Origin: Lumbricus rubellus
Lineage: Eukaryota > Annelida > Clitellata > Crassiclitellata > Lumbricidae
Length of the DNA: 64,000 nucleotides
Direction: 5' to 3'
Assembly: GCA_945859605.1 (NCBI GenBank)
Contig: OX243816.1
Location: 26,127,699 to 26,191,698, forward strand
A program made the position numbers and the translations under genes. How positions within the stretch are numbered: position 1 is the stretch's first letter; the number at the start of each line of letters is the position of its first letter. Below the pieces are notes generated by a model, which saw only the letters and a list, made by a program, of their open reading frames with translations, was not told where the DNA came from and made no database searches. Positions 1-13,199 of this stretch are shown piece after piece.

Positions 1-129
1 GACCATACTTGACTGACATATGTGACCTTTTATCACAAAACCAGTCGCAATTTAACTTTTTTAAAGCTTTTAGCACTATCTTGTAGTTTCTTTATTTGCC
101 TTTCCAAAGCTGTTCATAGTTTTTCTATA

Positions 130-711
130 TCTATATAAATAAAAATGAAACTTTCCAATAGTTCGTCGCATTACCACGCCGAAAGCTATGCATCGATTGT
201 TTTTGAAAATTTACCAAAACCTTCCATTCAAATAGCACCGTGTCTTAAGATTTTTTCACCCGAAAAAACGCAACCGTTTCCACAAAAAGTGAACTTTGCA
301 ATCCGTTCGCCCGCCATTTGCAAATTAAACACGTCCCACACGGCTGCCAGATTTCATAAATGCCGTCTCCAAACACAGCAACGAAACATCAATGAGGTCG
401 ACTCCTGTGACGTCATAAGCGAGACACGATTAATTTACCAAAGAGGCCGCTTTTAGGCCTTTTCCCAAAGCGGCCTTTGGGCTTGGGATGGACGCTGCGA
501 CGGAGGAAAGAAGCGGAGGGAGCGGGACAAAGACGGTGGGGAGGGAGCGGAGGGGGAGGGGAGGTGGAGGTCAAGGGGAGGGGGAAGGGGAGGGGGACGG
601 AGGGGAGGGGGAGGTGGGAAAGGGAGGGGAGGAGGAGGAGGAGGGGAGGGGAGGGGGAGGGGAGGGGGAGCCTCTTTTCAGCCACAGCAACGCGTGGCCG
701 GGTTCAGCTAG
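130..711 (+). mobile_element. Helitron-like non-autonomous element
   Basis: The left end is TC followed by an AT-rich TATAAATAAAAATG run, preceded by A. The right end is CTAG followed by T (708-712). About ten bases before the terminus there is a hairpin: GCCAC at 681-685 pairs with GTGGC at 694-698. A 3' hairpin plus CTRR, insertion between A and T and no target duplication are known Helitron hallmarks. The interior has no transposase or helicase; the open frames here are uninformative. A G-rich minisatellite fills 541-670. The exact 5' base is uncertain by a few positions. Confidence 0.6.
541..670 (+). repeat. G-rich purine minisatellite (GGGGAGG-type)
   Basis: An irregular run of GGGGAGG and GGGGGAGG blocks covers about 130 bases and forms the 3' half of the Helitron-like element. 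Many closely spaced G runs make G-quadruplex formation on the + strand likely. The open frames on both strands here (Gly/Glu/Arg-rich and Pro/Leu/Ser-rich) are compositional artefacts. Confidence 0.85.
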
Positions 712-1874
712 TTTAAAATAAAACCAAAGTTACTGAATTTTCAATCTAAACTGTTGGTCAAGAAAATTGTCTGTGAAGTTTAGCCATATTATTATTTACA
801 TTCTCCGTAGAAACAGCTATTTCTGATGGACCGATGTTTAATAAATTTTGGCAGCTGTGTAGCTTTACCAATTCTAAATGTACTCCAAAAAATTTCAATA
901 TCCTTCGCTTTGAAAAATTAAGTTTATTAAGAGCAAAATAAAGAAAATAAGCACCTCACCTCATTTGCTGACCTTAAAGCAAACAAGATCAAGCTAGTGC
1001 GCCTGCTCAGAGCTGACCTGTCAAACCTTCAGCCAACCACGGCCCAAGATTTTGTCATGTGCTGAGTTTTATAATCCAATTCCAAATTGTTACGGCTAGT
1101 CGACCTCTTTCGGGCCAATCTCTGTGCATATTAAAAACAAGAAGGTCATATTTATTAATACAACAGAAGAAGTGGATTTCCTTGTTCAAAACAAGGCCAG
1201 TCACACTTTTCGATCTGAGCTGTAGCCTAATTAAATATCGCGAATATGTGGCGATTTTGACTGAAATTCTGACTTTCCATCTTGAAGCATATTTAGAGCT
1301 CTTAATAAAAATTAATTCTGCATATTTAGATATGTCTAAACAATTTATACATTATTTATATTAAATACCGAAGTGTATTCTGAATTATTCGGGTGAGTAC
1401 ACGCTGCCGCTGAAAAAAGTTGAAATTTTTTAGCCGAAATTCCCCCCCCCCCCCCCCTTCCCCGTCAGAATGTTTTCGTCAGCTGGTTTTTAACGATTTT
1501 TTCACCTCGAACGCTTTCTTTTGTCGTAAAACACTTCGTAAATCATGGTTTTTCCCCAAATTTTTCTCTTCGTATACCCACTTGGCCTTTGTGAGGTGAG
1601 TGTGCTCTGTATACGCACGTATACCCTCGTTTTCAGAGGTGAGTATATGCTGTCATTTTTCACAGATGCGAGTATACGCTGTATACCCATTACCTGCATA
1701 CCCTGAAGTATAGCCCTGTTAAATATATATATATTTTAGTTTTTTTGCATTAATGTCAATTACTACCGGTGTGAGGTTCCCATTGTTCTTGGACATTTTC
1801 TGCCTGATGATATTCGACAAGCGACTGGTTTCGTTTTGACGGGTCACATATATATATATATATATATATATATA
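712..1874. other. Gene-free stretch, no recognised content
   Basis: No exon, RNA gene or transposon terminus was recognised. It contains a run of 17 C at about 1,441-1,457 and a TA dinucleotide tract at about 1,848-1,874 that adjoins the mariner-type element. Confidence 0.6.
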
Positions 1875-2839
1875 CACTGTGTCCGGAAAAAAAACAACCA
1901 ATTTTGTAAATATGAAAATAAATAGTAAATATTCATCGATTTTTACAATTCAAACACCATTTTAATCCTGACATATTTCTCTAACAATTGTGAAAATATA
2001 AAAGTTCCAGTCCAAATAATGACGTCATAATGACGTCATTTGCACAAAAAGTCAAATTTAAGAGATAAATGCGCAAAATCATCCACAATTTCAATATTTT
2101 ATCATGTAATTTATCAATAATAAATGTAAGTTTAATTTTATTTTTATATCTGAATTATGTCAGACTGCAATTTGTGGTCAAAGAGTACACCTTTGGCTTC
2201 AACATAAGCGTCAAAAGGGTCGCGCATACCCAACACCAGCATCGATAACCAGCTTATCAAAATCTCAGAGGCGTTAACAATTCGCTTACGGAGTTCTTCA
2301 ATGTCTCTTATCCTTGTCTTGTAACCTGCACCTTCTCCTCCATCAATCTCCAACTCTTATTATCAGTGGGATTTAAGCGGGCGGCTGTTTTGCGGTCAAA
2401 GATTAAGATGAATGAATTCCGAGTCTTTTTAGTCAACAGATCAACAGATTCACGAACTCAGTGAGCTGAAGCGCTATTTTGTTGAAATGTGTAGGCTATT
2501 GTTCCGAATATTCTCGGATATCAGGCACCACTTTTTTATAGAGCAGACAATCCCTCTAATAAGCTGCATTTATTTTCACTTCTGGTTCTATTAAATGGAT
2601 TTCCGTTTTACCAAAAGCGAATAATACCAACCGAACCATGCATGAATGGCCGGCTATATGCATTTTGATGCAACTGACGTCATCATGACGTCATTATTTG
2701 GACTGGAACTTTTATATTTTCACAATTGTTAGAGAAATATGTCAGGATTAAAATGGTGTTTGAATTGTAAAAATCGGTGAATATTTACTATTTATTTTCA
2801 TATTTACAAAATCGGTTGTTTTTTTTTCCGGACACAGTG
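1875..2839 (-). mobile_element. Tc1/mariner-type non-autonomous element, copy 1
   Basis: The element starts CACTGTGTCCGG and ends with its inverted complement CCGGACACAGTG, flanked on both sides by TA. The terminal inverted repeats extend well over 100 bases, through a shared TGACGTCAT palindrome region. It matches the 54,521-55,486 copy almost base for base in reversed orientation (965 against 966 bases). A short open frame on the - strand (2,144-2,353) looks like the C-terminal tail of an IS630/Tc1/mariner-family transposase (motif DIEELRKRIVNAS). The catalytic region is missing, so the copy cannot move by itself. Confidence 0.75.
2144..2353 (-). pseudogene. Transposase C-terminal remnant in mariner-type element
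   Basis: About 69 codons are open. The segment IRDIEELRKRIVNAS resembles the post-catalytic region of Tc1/mariner transposases, where an arginine-rich helix follows the last catalytic acidic residue. The upstream catalytic DDE/D part is absent. The same frame recurs in the second copy at 55,006-55,206 with a frame change after LLLGI. Family assignment is by resemblance only. Confidence 0.5.
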
Positions 2840-2872
<33 letters not shown>

Positions 2873-2977
2873 GAAATTCACTCATGGGAGGCAGATGAAT
2901 GAGACAAGACTAGAGGAATCTTCTGGCCATTGCCAACTATGTCTCATTTCTCGTTATGTTAGGTTTTTGTTTGAAGA

Positions 2978-3335
2978 CATGGGCGCCCGCACATAGGGGC
3001 AAGGGGGAGCACTTGCCCCCTGGAAAATTGAAACCTATTTTCTCACTACTACTTTTGGGGTTTATAACAAATTTTTTCATGTTAGAGAATTAAAAAGACT
3101 ACTTTTAACTAATAGTTTTCGATTTTTAAGCAAATTTCTTTGCAAAAAGAAGCAATTCATATAAGAAATTTTAAAAAGTGAAACTGACAAAATTACATCA
3201 AGAAACCTCTGTGAAAAAACCCCATGCATTTTCTTAACTCCCCGCTTTGCATTTTTTTGTCCTCTGCTAAAAAAAATTTTAACGTTGACCATCGTGTTTT
3301 GCCCCCTCCTGCAAAAATTTCTGCGGGCGCCCATG
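2978..3335. mobile_element. hAT-type MITE with 8-bp duplication TTTGAAGA
   Basis: The ends are CATGGGCGCCCGCA and TGCGGGCGCCCATG, exact inverted complements. The same 8 bases, TTTGAAGA, lie directly outside each end (2,970-2,977 and 3,336-3,343). Eight-base target duplications are typical of hAT elements, although a few other superfamilies also make them. No coding sequence is seen in the 358 bases. Confidence 0.75.
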
Positions 3336-3343
3336 TTTGAAGA

Positions 3344-6300
3344 CAGACTGAAGATGCCTTCTATCAGCACAATAACAAAAGGAGCAGATGCTTAGGTCAT
3401 CAACGGGACTTGTTGGTTGCTTCACTTTTATGTGCTCAGTGCTCACTAGTGCTCAGCTTTTGGGATGTTTTTGGCAGGTTGTCATCATTGCTGTGCTATG
3501 CTCATCTGTGGTAAACAGGACCTGAGACCGCTCTGCCTGAATATGTCTACTCCAGAACTTTATTCGTTGTTATTGGTTGAAAACTGCTACTGTTTGCTTC
3601 ATTCAGTGTTAATGTGACAACAATCATGTGAAAACATAACATCCGACCTGAGAGGGGAGGAGGAGGGGCAGTGCTTGCATGTTCATGTGACATTCTAATA
3701 ACTCTGCTTCTGAGCATTGCAAAAAAAGCATGCAAGTTCTTAGACACTTAAACTTAAATGAAACAATCATTGAAGTCATGTGAACTAATCATGTTTATCC
3801 AGATTTCTGTTTGAAGATGTCTTCTGCCCTATTTTTAGCGATCAAGTCACTCGGCAGTCTTTACGTTATCTTGATATTAATATTATTCACTGTATCAATA
3901 ACTTATCTTTTATTGTTTTCGAGTCTTTGTTGTTGCTAAATGGTTGCATTGTTCTTGTTCTGCTCGTTCACCGGTCGACGACTGCACTGACGACTGATCA
4001 TGCCTCCTGCTCTCTCCTGTCTAAATCATCGTTCAAATTGCTCGTCATCACCAGTTGGTTGCTGAATGGAAAGTTTGATGTTGCTAAAAACTGAAGAGTA
4101 CTAGCCAGATTGCCATTTTGTGTGTGTGCTGTTGCTATTAGTTGAACTACTGTTGCATTGTGGTTGCTTTGCCTTGTCACATGCTGTTCTGTATAATTGT
4201 AGTTGTCGTCGTCTTGTTATTGGTTTACTATTCTGCTGCTACATTTTAATTTATACATATTTATATTAAAATTAGAAACTATTAGTACTTTAATCATTTT
4301 TATAATAATAATAGTAGTAATACACAAGCAATAAATTAGAATAAATGATGGTATATAAGTCCTGTTAGCTGGAAACATAAAATTACTGTTCTTGTGAAGT
4401 ATTTGTCATTAAGAAGAAATATATAATCGTTTTCAGAGCCAGTCAATTGTTATGTAGCACTGTAATGCTGATACAGCCTGCAGCACTTGACATGTTTTGG
4501 CCAATCCAATCTAATTTCTCTGCAGTGTTTTTTTAACACTTTGACGGCCAGAGTGCACAGAAAACAACTCATCATTAAAATGTTAAGTCTTGATGAGTCA
4601 TAGGCGTTGTGGGAAATTTTATCGTGCTTCATCATATTTAATGTTGATAGTAACTAACTCCTTGTCCTGAAAAGTTACGTGGCCAGACGCTTTTGAGGAT
4701 GAGGTCTGATATTCCAGGCATTTCCATTTTGCTTGTGCTTGAAATTGCTTTGTTGAAACAAGTATACTCTGCTTGGAGCCCATGCATGACCCATATTCCA
4801 ACATGGAATCCACATAAAGCTCAAATGGCTCTCATCTGATGCATGTGTACATGATGACAAGGAATAAATTAAACTTATTAAATTTAAAATAATAAAACTT
4901 TAATTTAGCATATTAAAGTTAAGTTTTAATATTAAAGAAAAAATAAAGCTCAAATTTAAAAAATATTACGTAACGAATTAAACTTAAAATAAAATGTGTT
5001 AAAGAAAAATATAGAGTAATAGCACTGTTGATGACAATAATTACATTTTTGCCTCCGTTCTAAATTAATCCTTTCAGTACGAGAGTGTGTTGAAAGTGAC
5101 TGTGAAACTAATGCAGGTCAACATTAGAGTGTTAAGAAGATAGTGCACTGCTTATGTTAATAGTGCACTGCTTATGTTAACTGCTGTATCCATATGTGGT
5201 GTTAAAAGCAGACTTCAAATTGTCTTTTTGTATTTTTCTAAATTAATTTATGTGAGGTTCTTGGGTGTGTGCTGTTGTCCTCATAATGTTTTTATCAAAG
5301 TTGAATCATGTTAAAAACATTATTATCAGATCCTTACAATATGTTTGATGACATGAAGATGAAGATTGACTTGATTCATGCTGAGAGTAGATGGAATTAC
5401 GTTAGTAATGACTCAGCTGGGACTGTATTTTAAAGACGTTCTTTTACGCCTGTAGGCGTCTTCACTCGATGACATCTCCTTACTATCGAGTCTAGTAAGA
5501 ATGTACAGACATTTCCGAAGCAACCTACATTGTCAAAGCTTGTTGCCTACTTTCCAATTTCTGTGCTAGTCGTGGTTTTAATTGATAGTGTTAGCATACT
5601 GAATGAATATCAGATGATGCACCAGCTGAACTTAATTTAACATGTCCTCAATTAAAAAAATAAACGGATGAAAAGATGCGAAAATTTTGAATATTGAAGG
5701 CATCAGATTTCATTAATCTTTCCATAAATTTTTTTTGATTTTGCTTAATGATAATAATAATGATTATGACAAAAATGCTTTACAAAGCAGCTAACTGGCT
5801 GGATAGACCTTGGAGAACAAGTATATTTTAGCATAGATTTAAAAGAATCCACTGAGCCGGTCGATTGAATAGCAGGAGGACACACCTGTTCTTCCAGCAA
5901 CGAAGACAAGTAGTTAAAATTAAAATATAGCAACGCTGTGCAGAACTGAATAAATACCCAGCCATCAGAATATTAGTATATTATTATTATTATTCATGTG
6001 TTAAGTGCTTTCAGTGTTCGTTAGGTTTGTTGTGTTTGGGGAATCATGTAACTACCGATATATATATTTATTTACGTTTGGTTGGCTGATCAAGTGAACA
6101 TCCATAATTATCATCCATTTGTATTCTTATTCTGAGTTCTGTGGTGAGTGGATTAAATTTTGTTATGAGCTGAGTTTAAGGAGGCTATGAAGCATATTCA
6201 GATTTTGTAGTCTGTAGACTTTCATGTTTTATGGTGTGAATCTTTTCTGTTGTACATCTTCAATGTTTGCAATCTTTGATTTATTGTGTTGATGTAATAG

Positions 6301-9300
6301 GAGGATTTTCATGAAATGTAATAATGGTCTTTGTTTATTGAACAGACTTATTTCAAATTCATCAATTTAGAATTTATATTTTCAGATTGAAATATGTTTA
6401 AGACTGTTAGCCTCCAATGTTTCCGCAAACTTACAAACAATAATTGTATCTGTCCTTAATCTCAGAAGTTGAGACCCCCAAATGCAGTATTTTTTAGCAA
6501 AACAACTTCGGCAAATCATTTATAAAAATTGTATAATTGTTGTTATGCAATTTGCAAAACATATGGGCGACAATATGTAACTAGGTTATCTCAAATGAAA
6601 AGTGTTTTGAAAAAGTGTTATTCAGGTGAGTACTGTCCTGTGTGCTAAGTTACTTAAATTTCATTTTTTTAGTTGTGGCTGGGAGCACCCCTGAGTAGCT
6701 CTGTTGAGAAGATGCTATATAAATTCTTGGAATGAGTGAGTGATAGTGGCTACAAACATCTGCACTCGTTTACCAGTAATCATTGACCACAATATTTGCA
6801 TGTGAAATATTCACGTGTGCAACATTGTTGTTGACTGTCCTTCTCTTATTGCACTTGTCGCATCGTCACCTCACCTCTCACCTGTTTTTCCACGTAATTT
6901 CCTCGCAGTGTGAATGCCAGTCAGGTCGAGCAGTCGCTGGGCACTTGGCCACACGCACCAAATGCCGTCAGCGTGCATGCACTTTTGATCCATTAGAGAT
7001 AATAATTGTGTTCATCTATGGATTGATTCTTACCATCTGTCGACACAATTTATCTGCTACCAAGTGATGGCTCCACTTGATTCTCAGCAGCAGCATCTGC
7101 AGCAGCAGCAGCATCACTTCATTGTCACTGTCAGACTCCCATATTACGATGTTCATATGCGGCTTTCATTCTCATCAGAAGTCACTGGACGCAACAACAC
7201 TATGCACACTGTTATTCTGCTGCATCAGAATAGTCACATATTCGTTCAGAATAGTAGTGTTCAATGTTCATCACCACTGCCAACACATGATTGTCTATTC
7301 AGCAATCAATCTGGATGCTCGGATTCTGATAAAAAGGATGGCGTTCAGGCTACAACTGGCATGTGCAACTATGTTATGCAGGTTACTAGTGTTATCAAAT
7401 GTAGCATGAAAATGTAATCAAATCAGTGAAATCACCATGCAAGCTGATCTTTGTTCAAATTTGTACAAGCAGACACAGAGAGCGATTGAAAATTTCAAAC
7501 AATGGTCTGAAACAGCGATTAATTATAATTGTTAGGAGGAGTAATTTTATCATGAGTCTTGCAGAATTTGTGACTGTGCGAAATTTATTTTCTCTTTTAC
7601 ATAATGCTTCTGAGATGCTTGTTTTTGTTCTTATTATTTGAAGTATCGGAGGAGTTGTAGATCTGTGGAATTTTTGTTCATAGACTGTTGTGTGTGTGAT
7701 GTAGCGCGATGGGTCAATCAATCGGTCATCATTTCTCAACAGTTCTTATTTATACAGGCAATTGCAACACAAAGTAGTTGGTTGTTTACTAAGATAAATG
7801 TGTTCGTTTGGAATAAAGTCAATCACAATTGAATTGGAGTTCAATAGAAACCTTAAAGGAAACCAGGTGAAGCTGGAAAAGGCCACCTACCGGTAATACA
7901 GAGACAATTAATAATGTAGCGCTCTAAATAGTAAGAAAGAAATAAATATATATTGTGTAAATACTAAATAGCAATAGTAATGACTTAGAATCACAGACAA
8001 CAATTATCACAAAGTCCAGACCGATTATCACACAGAAAAACAAAATAACGAAGACTATCATAATATCAAGATCAATTTTTATATGCAAAACAAAATTACT
8101 TAACTAGAGCATTGAAATCATGATATGGAATGGCAAAAGAATGACAATGGACATGGCAAAAGTGCAATAGTATAGAGCACGTAAGCATGCAGGTGTATTC
8201 TAGACTTAAGTAAGGTATGTGATGTAATTCATAGGGAAATTCGTAAGGATGTTGGGACCAATTGCCACTTTTTTGAATTTTCGTAATGTGTGACTAAAAA
8301 TTACCCATTCAGCCAACCTGTTCTGTACTTGCATTTCAAAAGCATATTAGGAAAACCATAAATAGTTTGGTCAACTAATCAAATTTATTGTAGTACTTGT
8401 TTTGTCAGTAAGAGTAGGGGACTATGACTGGTTTGCTGTGTTTGTGCAGCATGTCAACATTGTACGTTGGTCACCAGTTCATACTTAGGCTGCACCAAAG
8501 TTAGTGCTGATCTGACACCTAACGGATGTTCTTGACACTTTTGAGGCTCTTTTAGACAATGGTAAACATTTGAGGGCAAGTGTCCACAAAAGTTGACATC
8601 TAGGAGAGTGGTATTTTTATAATCATTGTTAGACATCAACAGAACTCGATCAAAGAATATAGTTTGGTTTTATAACAATTGGTTTTATACAATTGGTGAC
8701 AGCACTCGGCAAGCAATTATTTGAGTTTGGCCATCTGTTAAAGAAGCTGGATGATTTGTATTAAAGCCTAGATACAACTTGGTTTTGTGTGTACTGATAA
8801 CATGCAAGACAATGCTGTTATGATTGTGTGTAAGAGTACGGTAACCTATTAGTTACTCAGTGAGCAGTATTAGGATATGAAATACAACCCAGTCTGTGTT
8901 ATATATCTGCTCACCTTGTCTATCTGCTCACCTTGTCACCTTGTGCTGTCGGTTTGTGGAACCCTAGCGACCATCATGACAAGTCCTCTCCATTCTCTTC
9001 TATTACTCGTCGCCTCTCTAAGCTGTTCGAGATTCATCGCTGTTCTCCTGTGCACCTCGTCCATCTAGTCCTCGCCGCTCCTCGGTCATCCTCTTCTCCT
9101 CATCCCCCCTCTGCTATCTGCTAGTAGGCTGAAAAACAGCTTCACTAATGCAACAATTGCAAACAACATTTGTGATGACTTCACTGGTCCATGTGATTGG
9201 TTGCCTTGAACAGTCGTACAGTTATGAATTATCACAGACTGACATCAAAAGACTGACATCAAATTTTAGTGTGCATACAGTATCAAGCATTGATCATATA

Positions 9301-10860
9301 TTTTATGAAAACAGGACTTTAAAAAAATATCAAGTGTCAGCCAAAAAAATTTAACCATTCTTTAATGCTAAAAGTGTTAAAGATATCTGGCTTCTATTCC
9401 TAAGATAGTTTCGTGAAAAGTTTTGTTTGAAAGTCCATTTACATTGAAGTTTTGACAACGATTGAAATGGTTGCTCATTTGGACAGCAGCAGAAATATTA
9501 TTATTAGTGGAGATATGTGTGAAGGACTGAAGGAGCATAATAATGGAGAAGAATTTTTGGCCTGAATCTGTGAGGGAAAGTTTCCCCCTTACCCTCTACA
9601 AATTGCACCTTACTTATGGTATCTATGTCATGACACATTTAATCTTATTAAGATTAGTCACAAACATCAAATTGATGCCACAAAACTCTTTTGCCATCTA
9701 ATCTAATGACTTACATCATCAAATGCCTTTATGGTCATAGTATGATTAAATTTCAAGAGGAAATTACAGTATTTATTTTCAATAGTGCAATTTCTTTTCC
9801 GGAAAGCATTGCAAAGCTGGTGAAAGATTGGCGCTTCATTAATGGTTAGAAATCAATGAGTTTTAGCTATAGCTGTCCGTGCGATTGATATTGTTGATGT
9901 TCAACCAATATAGGAATATTATTGACATTTGAAATATTGTTTATACTGTGCTTAGTTGTTGCTGCTGCCGTCGTTGCCTCTGCTGCTGCTGCTGCTGCTG
10001 CAGGTCATTTGGTTAATTCAGGCCATCATCATCATCATCATCATCACCATGTGTGTCCTGCCTGGACTCCTGCAGACAAATTATGTTGAATCAGTCAAGG
10101 CATTTTAAAATTTTTAAACCATAGGGCCAGCATTTCGAGTGTTGCAACTCAATGTCAAGAGCCTGTCACCAGCTAAGAGTAACCGCCTTGCATGTGTAAC
10201 TCCTTCTATTCTGCTTATCCTTGTATTCGGGTAAGATAATATGTCTTGAAATGTAAGCATTTGATCACTCTGAATTTCTCAATTTTTGCTTCTATTAGCC
10301 AAGTCTGTAAAACAGAGCTGGTACTTTAAAACTAGCAGGTGAACTGTAACCATGTTATTAATAAATTGTCTGTACAAGTTCTTCAGTGAAGTTGCACATA
10401 AAAGTTGATGCTAATTTCTGTGGATCTGCTTACTTCTTCATGGCTGGTCCTTGACACTTTTAAGCTATTGTTGACAGAAGTCAACATTAGAGACTGAGGG
10501 CAGGTTTGACAAAAGTCAAGTTGACATGAGTTTGACCTTCTGTAACTGAGGCGGAATGACCTGAATTAAGGCCTGGATAGTGAAAATTACTTGGTTTTTG
10601 TGTTACTGATACCTGCAAGGCAATGCTATTATGACGAGTGTAGAAGGGTACTTGAACGTCGTTTTTCATGAGATAACACAACATTTAAACTCAATGGGTG
10701 AGGCACATTCAAAGATTGATGGTTGGGTGATTGAAGCTGTGTTTCCAGAACTGGAAGACCCAGTGTTTTGTTCAGGATCTGGATAGATGTATAAGTCATG
10801 AGATGTAATTTATCACACGAAGCCTCTACCACTCTTGTCCACTCCTTGTGTTGACCTGAC
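3344..10860. other. Long gene-free stretch
   Basis: No exon with convincing protein similarity was found. The open frames are short, AT-biased and lack motifs. Visible items are a LINE/SINE 3' tail at about 6,680-6,725, short CAG/GCA runs at 7,086-7,112 and 9,958-10,002, a CAT run at 10,026-10,050, and a 22-bp direct duplication at about 5,140-5,180. It lies downstream of the CFAP157 3' end and may be intergenic. Confidence 0.5.
6680..6726 (+). repeat. LINE/SINE 3' tail fragment
   Basis: The segment GGGAGCACCCCTGAGTAG followed by a GCTATATAAATTC end is the same tail that terminates the LINE fragments at 25,500, 29,490 and 33,640 and the SINE at 63,440. Only the tail is recognisable here. Confidence 0.5.
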
Positions 10861-11318
10861 TGGATTTCTGCAATGCTGTCCTTGCGGGTCTTCCAAAGTT
10901 CCGGATACGCCAGCTTCAGTCTGTCCTTAACTAAGCTGCCCAAGTCATCGCTAACCAAATTCTTGCCTATATATCTGCCTCGTCATGGACAAAATCACAT
11001 TGAAGATTATTATGGGACATCAATTGCCCCAGAGTACATCAGGGAGCTTAACCGTCTCTAACCATCAAGGTCACCAGTCCAGTCGATAGTCTCGCTCTCT
11101 CGAACCTCACCTTATCATGTATTGGACCTTCATACTGGAACAGTCTTCCATTAACAATTCGCGATACTGCATTGCTTGTATCTCATGAAACATCCTCAAA
11201 GTCACTTAAGTCGTGCGCTTGTTTAGAACTGTTGTGCAGCTACGTTAAGCGCCTTTGTGAGGTCATTGTAAGGCGCAGTATAAATGTCCATACATACATA
11301 CATACATACATACATACA

Positions 11319-11350
<32 letters not shown>
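10860..11350 (+). mobile_element. LINE-like 3' fragment with CATA tail
   Basis: The stretch ACTGGAACAGTCTTCCATTA (about 11,132) reads as WNSLP, the conserved C-terminal block of many non-LTR reverse transcriptases. It is followed by a decayed frame, a GGCGCAGTATAAATG tail and a CATA tract at 11,286-11,347. This order (C-terminal block, tail, microsatellite) is typical of 5'-truncated LINE insertions. The upper boundary is approximate. Confidence 0.45.
11286..11347 (+). repeat. (CATA)n microsatellite
   Basis: About 15 perfect tetranucleotide units directly follow a LINE-like tail. Confidence 0.9.
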
Positions 11351-11351
<1 letters not shown>

Positions 11352-11905
11352 GTATTATGTATCATTCATGGGGCTTCATCCATACATACATGCATGCAAA
11401 CAACACATACAAGTATGTATTTACCAAGCAGACTGTAGATATTTAAAATATTGAGACAAAGCATATTTATCTGAGTCTGTTTCAAATCCTTGACAACAAA
11501 ACTAAAGAACATTCAAAAACGCAATCATCACAACAAGAAGGAAGGTTTACAGTAAGGATAACATACAAAATTTGAATAATATATATAATTGTTCTGTAGA
11601 CTTAGGAAAATGTTTTTGTAGGACCAGATTCAGACCAAACAGTTGAAAGCAAATGCCAAGCTAACTGAACACAAAGTTATCATAACATACAAAGGTTAGA
11701 TAATTATGTATGAATGATGCCTTGTATAAAGTCAATGAGATTGCATCCCAGTAAAATGAAAACAAATTGCTGTTCAGTCACTTAATTACCTAAATATATT
11801 TAATAATAGCTGATGAAATTCATGCAGAAATTTAATCAATAATGGTGCAATGCAATCAGTTTGAAATGCTTGTCAAATAACCAGAAATGTAAAAACACAA
11901 ATAAG

Positions 11906-12816
11906 CCGAGTTGTATGGTCTCAAGACAGTCTTGGTCTCAAGTCTCGGTCCCGAAACCGATTGACTCTGTCTCATGGTCATTGTTTTGACGTTTTGAAAA
12001 CTGCCTTGAAGCGAAAATCTTGTTCTCTTGTCTCCATAGTTCTTGTGCAAACTTTAGTGTATTTAGTTCTTGCTCTATAAAACTAGTAAGTTGGAAGTGC
12101 TAAACACACCGGAGGTTAGAAAAGAGTCTTTTGGCAAACAGATAAATTGTCAGATATTGTGCAGAGCATTTCTAGTTTTTTTCAATTTTTCTATCAGTAC
12201 AAAATTCATAAATGTCTAATAAAAAACCTGAAATAGTCAAATTTGCATTCACACAATTTGAAGTCATGGACAAACCAGGGTTAAGTGTCACTGGACGGTT
12301 ATGCATGGCGTCCAGGCACTTATTTTCAAATCTGAACGTCATCCTGACACTTATATTAGACTAACACAGCCTCGGAAGATGAGGGATTTTCCAGGCTCTT
12401 CTTTTTCTGAACACTTTAAGCACTAGGACAAGCAAAGAAATGCCACCATAAGCGAAACGCTTGGAACAAAAGGCCTACTGTAGTTCCTCAACATGAGTTA
12501 CATTGCAAATTAAATGGAAATTCATGGTTTAAATTTTAGAATCATTTAGAAGGTTTCAGATGCTTGAACTATAATTTCCTTAATTAATTATTCAAGTAAT
12601 CGGCTGACTTCAGTGACTTTTCTTTGGTAGTGGACTTGAGCAGTTTGTTTGGGATTTGGGCCCAATTTCTTTTTATTGTTTTTCTGCAATCTATGCTATG
12701 CCTTGAAACAAATGCTGAAAAGTCTCGGTCTTGAGCTGTCTTGGACCTTGTGTCTCGGTTTCGGTCTCGGAACACACTGTCTTGGTCTCGGAGTCAGTGT
12801 CTTGCATACAAGTCTG
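11906..12816. mobile_element. hAT-type element with CAAATAAG duplication
   Basis: The imperfect inverted ends contain CTTGTATG/TTGTATG, followed by blocks rich in GGTCTC/GAGACC (11,918-11,960 and 12,720-12,795). CAAATAAG flanks both sides (11,898-11,905 and 12,817-12,824). No transposase frame is recognisable, so it is probably non-autonomous. Confidence 0.65.
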
Positions 12817-13083
12817 CAAATAAGCCTCTGAGGCATGAAAAGAATTTACCCAGTGCTGAACGCACGACATACAAAGGAATACTACAATAGATTAAAGCAT
12901 ACATAAACAATGAAATGCAGAGATTCTTTTGTCTGAGAGCTCCTATTTTGAAAACAATGTAATATAACAGTCACAATGCAGACAGAGCTGTGATAGTTTA
13001 CAACAGTTGCCTTAGTCATTCCTTCACCCTGAGATGCTTTTGGTTCTGTGGACATGTCAAGCAAACACGGTTAATAGATTGCC

Positions 13084-13199
13084 CTACCATCCTCCCTTTG
13101 GAGTTGGTAAAGCAGTTAGGAAGCGAGAGGCATACAATCCTGTTGATGGAATGCTGTTCTGCGTGCAGTGCAGCTGAAGACTATGAGACCAATTGCTGC
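13084..13199 (-). CDS. CFAP157: Candidate CFAP157 terminal exon
   Basis: After acceptor TATGTCACCAG|GCAGC, which has a pyrimidine-rich upstream tract, a phase-1-compatible frame runs 37 codons to TAG. It encodes a Ser/Thr/Pro-rich tail ending LTALPTPKGGW, which is compositionally similar to the family's disordered C-terminus. No strong motif supports it. A competing phase-compatible exon starts after TTTCTCTGCAG near 13,549 and encodes NLSDLGWDHINL. Confidence 0.35.

Noticed and set aside
7064..7417. Overlapping 117- and 110-codon frames with CAG repeats
   Set aside because: No domain, no splice partners and two competing frames of similar length; more likely chance in a CAG-containing stretch.
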